A stretch of DNA of 64,000 nucleotides from Roseateles_B sp041906185. GTDB lineage: Bacteria; Pseudomonadota; Gammaproteobacteria; Burkholderiales; Burkholderiaceae_C. This document shows positions 56,441 to 64,000 of this stretch, piece after piece (positions within the stretch are counted from its first letter, which is position 1; each line of letters starts with the position of its first letter). The DNA is taken from NCBI GenBank assembly GCA_041906185.1, contig JAYRJQ010000007.1, positions 124,001 to 188,000 on the forward strand, read 5' to 3'. The translations under genes and the position numbers were made by a program. Below the pieces are notes generated by a model that worked only from the letters and a program-made list of their open reading frames with translations, was not told where the DNA came from and ran no database searches.

Positions 56441-57566
56441 ACTGCGGGAAGCCCATCAAAATGCCTATTTTGATGCGGGTGACAGCGCCGCAGCCCTCAA
56501 CCTGGATATTCCCGGCCCCGAGCGCCTGGACTGGTTGAGATTCCGTATCGCGCACGAATATTTCTTCCCGCAGCTTGCCCACGGCGAAAGCCGCCAGCAA
56601 TACCGGGACAATTTCCGTCATCGCGAGATGAAGAAGTTCGAGTTCGGCGCCATCTGCGACCTCGAGACCGCCGGGCTGCTGAACCTGCAGCGCGGCCGTC
56701 CGGCCCAGGGGCCGGCGATCTACTGCTCCTACCACCTGGGCGCCTGGGCGATCCAGCCGGTGCTGCTGCTGCGCCGCGGTGTGCCGATGTCCATCGTGGC
56801 GGGCCCGGGCATGGCCCAGGAGCACGGCGGCGCGATGGTCCGCATGAACCAGCTGGGGCGCGAGCGCCAGCTCTGGGATGCCGAGCTCAACGTCCTCAAC
56901 AGCGACGGCGCCGCCGCCCTGATCCAGATGATGCGCACGCTGCGCGAGGGGCGCAGCCTCTACATCTGCATCGACGGCCAGCGCGGCCAGCGCGGGCAGA
57001 TGGCCTCGGCGGACGAGGACCGGCACACCGTGGGCCTGCGTTTCGCGGGGCGCGAGATCCTGGCGCGCATGGGCGCGGCCTACCTGGCGCACAAGCTGAG
57101 CCTGCCGCTGGTGCCCATGGTCTCCTGGCGCGAGGTGGACGGCACGGTGAGCGTCGAGATCGGCGAGCCCCTGCATCCGGCCGGCGACCGCGAGAGCTTC
57201 GCCCAGCAGGCCCTGCAGCAGCTGTGGCACCGCTTCGAGGCCGCGGCCGTCCATCACGCCGAGCAGTGGGAAATGGGCTGGTACAGCTACCGGACCCGCG
57301 CGCAGCAGCGCCGCATGGGCGCCTTCGAGCCCCAGCGCCACTACCGCTTCAACGAGGACCGCTACCACCTGTACGAGCCCTCGCAGGGCCTGCTGCTGGA
57401 TTCGCAGACCGACGAGCTCAAGCGCGTGCCGCCCATCTACACGAGCTGGATGCAGCGCCTGCGTGACAGCCGGCAAGGCATCTCCGGCCAGTGGCTGGCC
57501 CAGTTCTTCAAGGACCCGCAGTCCCTGCAACAGATCGTCGCCAGCGAGCTGCTGGTGGCCCAATGA
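56412..57566 (+). CDS. LpxL/HtrB-like acyltransferase in the RiPP cluster
   Basis: 384 residues. Core resembles the lysophospholipid/lipid A acyltransferase fold: catalytic-His block AIYCSYHLGAWAIQP (His108), a second block with Asp188 in YICIDGQRGQRG, and VSVEIGEPL late. There is no obvious N-terminal membrane anchor, which LpxL proteins have. Tight overlaps on both sides tie it to the peptide pathway. Acylation of the precursor or its product is a plausible inference; acylation of a lipid carrier is the alternative. Confidence 0.72.
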   Translation: MSKAEPPLHELREAHQNAYFDAGDSAAALNLDIPGPERLDWLRFRIAHEYFFPQLAHGESRQQYRDNFRHREMKKFEFGAICDLETAGLLNLQRGRPAQGPAIYCSYHLGAWAIQPVLLLRRGVPMSIVAGPGMAQEHGGAMVRMNQLGRERQLWDAELNVLNSDGAAALIQMMRTLREGRSLYICIDGQRGQRGQMASADEDRHTVGLRFAGREILARMGAAYLAHKLSLPLVPMVSWREVDGTVSVEIGEPLHPAGDRESFAQQALQQLWHRFEAAAVHHAEQWEMGWYSYRTRAQQRRMGAFEPQRHYRFNEDRYHLYEPSQGLLLDSQTDELKRVPPIYTSWMQRLRDSRQGISGQWLAQFFKDPQSLQQIVASELLVAQ

Positions 57567-58939
57567 CCATGAGCACCTCCCCTGCCCTGCGCGCCAGCCA
57601 CTACCTGGCCGTGAGCCCCGCGGTCGGCCGGCGCGCCTTCCGCATGGTCTATTCGACCCGCAGCGCCCGCTCGCTGCTGATGAGCGACGCCGACTGGGCC
57701 GACGTCCAGCACGGCCGCATCGACCAGCTGCCCAGCGCGCTGAAGACCGCGCTGGTCGAGCACAAGATCCTGGTGCCGGCCCACGAGGACGAGCGAGCCC
57801 TGGTCCTGGCCCACAACAAGGCCTCGATCAAGTCGGACGACATGCTCTACCTCGGCATCGCGCCGTCGGCGAACTGCCAGCTCGGCTGCGACTACTGCGG
57901 CCAGAAGCACGAGAACCGGCGCATGGACGACCCCATCATGCAGGGCGTGCTGAAGCGGGCCGAGCACAAGCTGGCGCAGCGCGGCGGCTACAAGCGCCTG
58001 CAGATCGGCTGGTTCGGTGCCGAGCCGCTGCTGGGCATCGCCTCCATCCGCACCCTGACGCCGCGTCTGCAGGCCCTCGCGGCAGAGCACCGCCTGGCCT
58101 ACAGCGCCCAGATGGCCACCAACGGCGTGGCGCTCACACCCAAGCTCTTCTTCGAGCTGGTGGAGCAGCACCGCGTGATGGCCTTCGACATCACCCTGGA
58201 CGGCGCTCGCGAGTTCCACGACCAGCGCCGCGTGACCAAGGACGGCCGCCCCTCCTTCGACACCATCCTCAACAATCTCAAGGGCATCGCCGCCGACCCT
58301 CGCTTCGCGAGCTGCGGCGCCTGGATCTCCATCCGCTGCAATGTCGACGGTCGCAACCACGACGGCACGATCGCCCTTGTCGAGACGCTGCGCGAGCAGG
58401 ACCTGCTGCGCCACTTCCGCTTCTACACGGCGCCCGTCCACAGCTGGGGCAACGACGCGCACCTGGAGTCCCTCAGCCAGCAGCGCTATGCCGACTTCGA
58501 GGTCGATCTGCTCGGCCGGCTGATCGACGCCGGGCAGTCGCCGAGCCTCGTGCCCAAGGCGCTCAAGCCCATCGTGTGCATGAGCGTGCGCGAGGAGGCC
58601 GAGCTGATCGACCCCTACGGCGAGGCCTTCAACTGCACGGAGGTCTCGCAGGTGCCGGCCTACCAGGAGGTGCGCTTCTACCGCCTGGACGACGTGCGCA
58701 AGCCCGCGATCAGCCCGCCCAAGGCGCGCCCCTTCTCCGACTGGAACGACCGCATCCTCGCCGGCGAGGTGCCCTGCCACAGCTGCCGCATCCTGCCCAT
58801 CTGCGGCGGCAAGTGCCCCAAGCACTGGACGGAAGGCATCTCGCCCTGCCCCTCCATCAAGCACAACATCGAAGCCCGCCTCACGCTGGAGATGGTCCGC
58901 CTGAACCGCCAGGGCCGTCTCGTCAACCGGAGCCAATGA
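57563..58939 (+). CDS. Radical SAM/SPASM peptide-modifying enzyme
   Basis: 458 residues from the ATG at 57563, overlapping the acyltransferase stop (ATGA); a Met three codons on could also start it. N-terminal helical domain (YLAVSPAVGRRAFRMVY, LPSALKTALVEHKILVP) as in RiPP maturases, then the SAM-cluster motif CQLGCDYC (Cys105, 109, 112), a GAEPLLG block, ATNGVAL and ITLDGAREFHDQ. C-terminal SPASM: Cys405, 408, 414, 418 and 429 (CHSCRILPICGGKCP onward), for auxiliary 4Fe-4S clusters. Likely makes a radical cross-link or epimerisation in the 51-residue peptide. Confidence 0.9.
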   Translation: MTMSTSPALRASHYLAVSPAVGRRAFRMVYSTRSARSLLMSDADWADVQHGRIDQLPSALKTALVEHKILVPAHEDERALVLAHNKASIKSDDMLYLGIAPSANCQLGCDYCGQKHENRRMDDPIMQGVLKRAEHKLAQRGGYKRLQIGWFGAEPLLGIASIRTLTPRLQALAAEHRLAYSAQMATNGVALTPKLFFELVEQHRVMAFDITLDGAREFHDQRRVTKDGRPSFDTILNNLKGIAADPRFASCGAWISIRCNVDGRNHDGTIALVETLREQDLLRHFRFYTAPVHSWGNDAHLESLSQQRYADFEVDLLGRLIDAGQSPSLVPKALKPIVCMSVREEAELIDPYGEAFNCTEVSQVPAYQEVRFYRLDDVRKPAISPPKARPFSDWNDRILAGEVPCHSCRILPICGGKCPKHWTEGISPCPSIKHNIEARLTLEMVRLNRQGRLVNRSQ

Positions 58940-59703
58940 CCATGAGCAAGCCCACCGCCCTCTCCCGCCTTCTCGCCCTGGCCCTGCTGGCCGCCGCCAC
59001 GCTGCCGGCCGGCACGCAGGCCGCCAGCATCGAGACCGAACCCGGCACGCCGGACGCCGTCGAGGTCAACGGCAAGCGCAGCTCGGTGATGCCCTACGAG
59101 ACCTGGGCCCGTACCGTGCGCCCCATCCATGAGCTGAGCCACGGCCACATCCGCCAGGGCATGCGGCTGTTCAGCCGGGACAAGAGCACGCCGCTGCGCG
59201 TGAGCGTCTACGACGAGGACAAGGACGTGGCCATCACCCCGGCCATCGGCGAGCTCTACGTCGTGCCGCACGACCTGCCGGTGGACGTCAAGCAGGCCGA
59301 CCTCACCGTGAACCGCGCCGACGGCGCCTGGGGCGTGGGCAACTTCGCCCTCGTGCCGCAGCTCGGCGGCAGCGCCTCCGACATGGGCTGGGTGCGCCAG
59401 GTGCTGCGCGACTACCAGGCCGTGTACCGCGAGCGCTTCCCCTTCAAGTGGCGCCTGCTGTCGCGCTCCGACGCCAGCTTCGACGTGTGCTCCACCCGCG
59501 AGGACCAGTCACTCAAGGCCAGCAGCGCCGACGGCACCGAGCTCGCCACCGTGCGCCTGGACAGCAAGGTCAAGGAGCACAGCCAGACGACCGGCCGCAC
59601 GCTGTACTGCGCCAGCATCAAGGCCGATGCCGGCTGGGACGACCAGGTCCGCCTCACGCTGCCCGAGCACGCCGTCGCGCTGATCGGCTTCCGCCTGCTC
59701 TGA
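58936..59703 (+). CDS. Secreted protein of unknown function in the RiPP cluster
   Basis: 255 residues from the ATG at 58936, overlapping the radical SAM stop by four bases. Signal peptide at 1-29 (LSRLLALALLAAATLPAGTQA). The mature part has MPYETWARTVRPIHELSHGH, a VDVKQADLTVNRADGAWG block and two Cys (FDVCSTRE, LYCASIK). No family recognised. Placement between the maturase and the exporter suggests a periplasmic role, such as product binding, cyclisation or self-protection; this is inference. Confidence 0.75.
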   Translation: MTMSKPTALSRLLALALLAAATLPAGTQAASIETEPGTPDAVEVNGKRSSVMPYETWARTVRPIHELSHGHIRQGMRLFSRDKSTPLRVSVYDEDKDVAITPAIGELYVVPHDLPVDVKQADLTVNRADGAWGVGNFALVPQLGGSASDMGWVRQVLRDYQAVYRERFPFKWRLLSRSDASFDVCSTREDQSLKASSADGTELATVRLDSKVKEHSQTTGRTLYCASIKADAGWDDQVRLTLPEHAVALIGFRLL

Positions 59704-59779
59704 CCCCCCCGGGGCGCCCGGGCGCCCCCGAACACATGAGCCCCGCGGCGCCGCGCGCCCGGGCTGCAAGGAGATCGAG

Positions 59780-60964
59780 ATGCTCAAGAATCGTCGCCGC
59801 TGGTTCGTGCTGGGCAGCGTGCTCACCACCGCCCTGCTCGCCGGCTGGGCCTGGAACAGCCAGGCCTCCAGCAGCACCCGCCCGTCGCCCTTCAAGTCCG
59901 CCGCGCTGGACGAAGGCGCCATCACGCAGGTCATCATGGCCAACGGCAGCCTGCAGCCGGTGTCCACCGTGACCGTGGGCACGGCCGTCAGCGGCACCGT
60001 GGCGCAGCGCCTGGTCGACTTCAACGACAAGGTCGTCAAGGGCCAGGTGCTGGCGCGGCTGGACTCCGCCAATTTCGAGGCCCGCGAGCGCCAGGCGCGC
60101 GCCCAGCTGGCGTCGGCCGAGGCTCGCCTCGCCTTCGCCGAGGCCACGCTGCGCCGCAACGAGGCGCTGGCCGCCCAGGGCTTCATCTCAACCCCGCAGC
60201 GCGACCAGAGCCTGCGCGAGGCCGAGGCCGCACGCGCCGACCGCGAGCTGGCCCGCGCGCAGCTCGACGCCGCCCGCACCGACCTGAACAACAGCATCAT
60301 CCGCGCCCCGGTCGACGGCGTCGTCATCAAGCGCAGCATCGACGTCGGCCAGACCGTCGCCGCGAGCTTCCAGACGCCGGAGCTCTTCCTGCTGGCCCGC
60401 GACCTCAACGAGATGGTCATCCAGGCCAACGTCAGCGAGGCCGATGTCGGTCTGATCCGCGAAGGCCAGAAGGTGCGCTTCGTGGTGGATGCCTTCCCCT
60501 CGCGCGAGTTCGAGGGCCGCGTGCAGCAGTTCCGCCTGAACCCGACCAACACGCAGGGCGTGGTGACCTACACCGTCATCGTCAACGTCGCCAACCCGGA
60601 CGGCCTGCTCAAGCCCGGCATGACCGCGCAGACGCGCATCGTCGTGGCCAGCAGCGAGAAGAGCCTGCGCCTGCCGACCGCCGCGCTGCGCTTCAAGCCG
60701 AACGACGACGAGCTGCTCGTCAAGCGCCTGAAGAAGGGCGAGACCAGCCCCTCGGCCAACGACGACGGCGTGCTCAGCAGCCTGCGGGACGGCGAGCGGG
60801 TGTTCAAGGTCTACACCGAGGGCGCAAACCGCAAGCTGGAGGCGCACGAGGTCACCATCGGCATCTCGAACACCCGCTTCACCGAGCTGCTCAGCGGAGA
60901 CCTGAAGCCTGGCGACACCGTCGTCATCCGCCGCGCCAAGACCGACGTGCGCGAAGGGGCCTGA
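59780..60964 (+). CDS. MacA-like periplasmic adaptor (HlyD family)
   Basis: 394 residues from the ATG at 59780, preceded by AAGGAGAT. N-terminal membrane anchor at 9-26, beta-barrel and lipoyl pieces (GTAVSGTVAQRLVDFNDKVVKGQVLARLD), a coiled-coil hairpin at about 100-165 (ARERQARAQLASAEARLAFA onward), and RAPVDGVVIKRSIDVGQTV. Links the MacB-type ABC transporter to an outer-membrane channel. It follows the secreted protein after 76 bases. Confidence 0.92.
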   Translation: MLKNRRRWFVLGSVLTTALLAGWAWNSQASSSTRPSPFKSAALDEGAITQVIMANGSLQPVSTVTVGTAVSGTVAQRLVDFNDKVVKGQVLARLDSANFEARERQARAQLASAEARLAFAEATLRRNEALAAQGFISTPQRDQSLREAEAARADRELARAQLDAARTDLNNSIIRAPVDGVVIKRSIDVGQTVAASFQTPELFLLARDLNEMVIQANVSEADVGLIREGQKVRFVVDAFPSREFEGRVQQFRLNPTNTQGVVTYTVIVNVANPDGLLKPGMTAQTRIVVASSEKSLRLPTAALRFKPNDDELLVKRLKKGETSPSANDDGVLSSLRDGERVFKVYTEGANRKLEAHEVTIGISNTRFTELLSGDLKPGDTVVIRRAKTDVREGA

Positions 60965-60965
60965 C

Positions 60966-61717
<752 letters not shown>

Positions 61718-61721
<4 letters not shown>

Positions 61722-62932
61722 GACCCCTCCAGATCTTCATCGAGGCCCTGCGGGCCCTGAACGGCAACCGCCTGCGCAGCGCGCTCACCATGCTCGGCGT
61801 GGTGATCGGCATCGCCTCGGTGCTGCTGATGCTCAGCGTGGGCGACTCCGTGCGCGCCTTCATCGCCAAGGAGCTGGCCGTGCTGGGCAGCAACCAGCTG
61901 ATCGTCCAGCCCGGCACGCCGGTGGACGGCGGTGTGCGGCGCCGCGCGGGCGAGGTGCCCAACCTCACGGTCGACGACGCCCGCGCCCTGGCCCAGCTGC
62001 CCAGCCTGCGCGGCGCGGCGCCCGCGCTGCAGGGCTTCTTCCAGCTTCACTACGGTGACGCCAACAGCAACCAGACCGTGCTGGGCATCACCCCCGCGAT
62101 GCTGGAGCTGCGCAACTGGCAGATCGACCGCGGCGTGGCCCTGGACGAGCGCGACGTGCAGTCGGCCAACCGCGTCGTGGTGATCGGCTCCGCCCTGGCC
62201 CGCAAGTACTACGCCGACCGCGACCCGCTCGGCCAGGTCGTGCGCCTGGACGGCCAGCCCTTCACCATCATCGGCGTGCTGGCGGGCAAGGGCCGCACGC
62301 TGGACGGCACGGAGCTGGGCGAGCTGGTGCTGGTGCCCATCAGCGCCATGCCCCTGCGCCTGTCGCGGCCCGGCCTCGTGCACTACATCAGCCTGCAGGC
62401 CCGCGACGCCAAGCAGATGGACGACGCTCGCCAGGACGCCGAGGAGCTGCTGCGCGACCGCCACCACATCACCGGCGACAAGAAGGACGACTTCGCCATC
62501 ACCGACCTCGCCAGCATCGCCGAGACGGGCTCGTCGATCGCCCGCGGGCTGTCCATCGGCCTGGGCGTGATCGGTGCGATCTCCCTGCTCGTGGGCGGCA
62601 TCGGCATCATGAACATCATGCTGGTGAGCGTCTCCGAGCGGGTGCGCGAGATCGGCATCCGCATGGCCATCGGCGCCAAGCCGCGGGACGTGCTCTGGCA
62701 GTTCCTGGGCGAGTCCGTGGTGCTGTGCCTCATCGGCGGTCTCGTGGGCCTCGGGCTGGCGGCGCTGGGCGCCGTGGGCATCAATGCGCTGGACAAGGTC
62801 GTGGTGAGCCTCTCCGCCCAGCACGTGGTGGTGGCGGTCGGCTTCGCGAGCCTCGTCGGCCTCTTCTTCGGCTACTACCCGGCGCGGCGCGCGTCGAAGC
62901 TGCTGCCGATCGAGTGCCTGCGGCAGGACTGA
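61718..62932 (+). CDS. ABC transporter permease (MacB type)
   Basis: 404 residues. Four membrane segments flanking a periplasmic MacB-PCD domain: ALRALNGNRLRSALTMLGVV at the start and FtsX block ISLLVGGIGIMNIMLVSVSER and VREIGIRMAIGAKPRDVL at the end. Part of the exporter for the presumed peptide product. The transcript ends at the terminator 22 bases downstream. Confidence 0.95.
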
Positions 62933-62953
62933 GCCCCGCCTCGCCAGCCGCAT

Positions 62954-62980
62954 GGGCCGGACCTTGTCCGGCCCTTTTTT
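62954..62980 (+). terminator. Rho-independent terminator of the RiPP cluster
   Basis: Perfect 9-base stem GGGCCGGAC / GTCCGGCCC, loop CTT, followed by six T. Confidence 0.92.
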
Positions 62981-63070
62981 CTGATCCGGCAGCACCAGGG
63001 CAGCGGCCGCCCGGCTTTCGCCACAAGGCTGGTATCAGAGCGGCATGGGTGGCAACCCGCCCCCGCATGA

Positions 63071-63082
63071 GCAAAAATTTGC
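63071..63082. promoter_or_regulatory. Palindrome upstream of glutamate dehydrogenase
   Basis: GCAAA-AA-TTTGC, an operator-like palindrome about 140 bases before the gdhA start. A related GCGCAAAC lies 23 bases further on. Regulator unknown. Confidence 0.3.
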
Positions 63083-63223
63083 GCGAAAGAGGCCATCGGC
63101 GCAAACTTCCACCACCTATGCGTTCCCCGCATAAGCGCATGTGCACTCGGCTTTGGATTCACTGGCCTCGTGATCCCTGTTCGCGATACCGTTCGCGCCA
63201 CGCTAAAGATTACGGAGCATTAC

Positions 63224-64000
63224 ATGCCCAACCTGTCCTTCGTCACGCCCACGCGCAACAGCCCCTGGGGCACCTACCTGTCGCAGATCGATGCCGTGGA
63301 ACCCTACCTGGGCCACCTGGCTCGCTGGGTCGAGACGCTGCGCCGCCCGAAGCGCGCCCTGATCGTCGACATCCCCATCGAGCTAGACAACGGCACCATC
63401 GCCCACTATGAGGGCTACCGCGTGCAGCACAGCCTGACCCGCGGCCCGGGCAAGGGCGGCGTGCGCTACCACCCGGACGTCACGCTGGAAGAAGTGATGG
63501 CCCTGTCGGCCTGGATGACGGTCAAGAACGCCGCGGTGAACCTGCCCTACGGCGGCGCCAAGGGCGGCATCCGCCTGGACCCCAAGACGCTGTCGCTGAA
63601 GGAACTGGAAAAGGTTACGCGCCGGTACACCAGTGAGATCGGCATCATCATCGGCCCGCAGCAGGACATCCCGGCACCGGACGTGAACACCAACGGCCAG
63701 ATCATGGCCTGGATGATGGACACGTACTCGATGAACGTCGGCGCCACCGCCACCGGCGTCGTGACCGGCAAGCCCATCCCCCTGGGCGGCTCGCTGGGCC
63801 GCGTGGCCGCCACCGGCCGCGGCGTGTTCGTGATCGGCCGCGAAGCCATGCGCCGCCTGAACGTGCCCATGGAAGGCGCCCGCATCGCCGTGCAGGGCTT
63901 CGGCAACGTGGGCTCCGTGGCCGCGAAGATGTTCGCCGCCAACGGCGCCAAGATCGTCGCCGTGCAGGACCACACCGGCACCATCCTGAATGAAAAGGGC
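63224..64000 (+). CDS. gdhA: Glutamate dehydrogenase (partial, C-terminus off the right edge)
   Basis: First 259 codons. Oxidative deamination of glutamate or its reverse. RGPGKGGVRYHPDV and PYGGAKGGIRLDP carry the substrate and catalytic Lys; GPQQDIPAPDVNTN follows; the nucleotide-binding GFGNVGS begins at about residue 225. Glu/Leu/Phe/Val dehydrogenase family, with a length and spacing typical of hexameric GDH. Glutamate is also the product of PxpABC at the other end of the window, but no physical link is implied. Confidence 0.95.
   Translation, partial: MPNLSFVTPTRNSPWGTYLSQIDAVEPYLGHLARWVETLRRPKRALIVDIPIELDNGTIAHYEGYRVQHSLTRGPGKGGVRYHPDVTLEEVMALSAWMTVKNAAVNLPYGGAKGGIRLDPKTLSLKELEKVTRRYTSEIGIIIGPQQDIPAPDVNTNGQIMAWMMDTYSMNVGATATGVVTGKPIPLGGSLGRVAATGRGVFVIGREAMRRLNVPMEGARIAVQGFGNVGSVAAKMFAANGAKIVAVQDHTGTILNEKG

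Overview
The window is high-GC DNA (about 70 % G+C by eye) from a betaproteobacterium. The gene set and protein style (dnaA-dnaN-gyrB facing away from rpmH-rnpA-yidD-yidC-mnmE, oleate hydratase, PxpABC, CZB-type chemoreceptor) suggest order Burkholderiales, in the Rubrivivax/Leptothrix/Roseateles neighbourhood. The genus is an inference. The window contains the chromosomal origin: a perfect DnaA box lies between dnaA (minus) and rpmH (plus) near 34.6 kb. I saw no rRNA, tRNA or CRISPR array.

Layout. 1-7.3 kb (minus): a propeller-type sensor diguanylate cyclase cut by the left edge, an apolipoprotein N-acyltransferase with an unusual C-terminal extension, a membrane-anchored unknown and a secreted SGNH hydrolase. 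7.6-12.5 kb (plus): a 5-oxoproline operon, pxpB-pxpC-pxpA-DUF969-DUF979-pcp. 12.6-21.5 kb: RsbQ-like hydrolase, oleate hydratase, two small proteins, a radical SAM enzyme with a 133-residue partner, TetR, VOC, LysR/SDR pair and an unknown membrane-anchored protein. 21.6-25.7 kb: lipid locus (MFS-like protein, desaturase, CdsA-like) diverging from a PssA-like enzyme. 26.0-28.9 kb: accessory island between pssA and gyrB with a NERD/zinc-ribbon protein, two decayed IS3-family fragments and a clearly lower-GC segment holding a double-glycine bacteriocin-like peptide plus a CPBP membrane protein. 29-39.4 kb: gyrB, dnaN, dnaA, oriC, rpmH, rnpA, yidD, yidC, mnmE. 39.5-54.7 kb: beta-lactamase-fold hydrolase, dienelactone hydrolase, chemoreceptor, cytochrome P450, apt, PAS-GGDEF, a three-gene operon ending in an acyl-CoA dehydrogenase, an OafA-type acyltransferase and a KefB-type antiporter. 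55.0-62.9 kb (plus): an apparent RiPP biosynthetic cluster. From 63.2 kb: glutamate dehydrogenase, cut by the right edge.

The two most interesting systems are separate. The 55-63 kb cluster encodes a 51-residue precursor followed, after a 14-bp hairpin, by a fused RRE-like/M50 peptidase, an LpxL/HtrB-like acyltransferase, a radical SAM/SPASM enzyme, a secreted protein of unknown function and a MacA/MacB-type exporter. The gene junctions overlap or nearly touch, and a strong terminator closes the unit. The set resembles the logic of B. subtilis yydFGHIJ (peptide, radical SAM, M50 protease, ABC exporter), but the acyltransferase suggests the product may also be lipidated. The 27.8-28.5 kb pair looks like a horizontally acquired class II (double-glycine) bacteriocin with its immunity protein; no C39-peptidase exporter is present in the window. 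A 15-bp dispersed repeat (GCAAGACCTGACCCC) recurs at six or more places inside and between genes.
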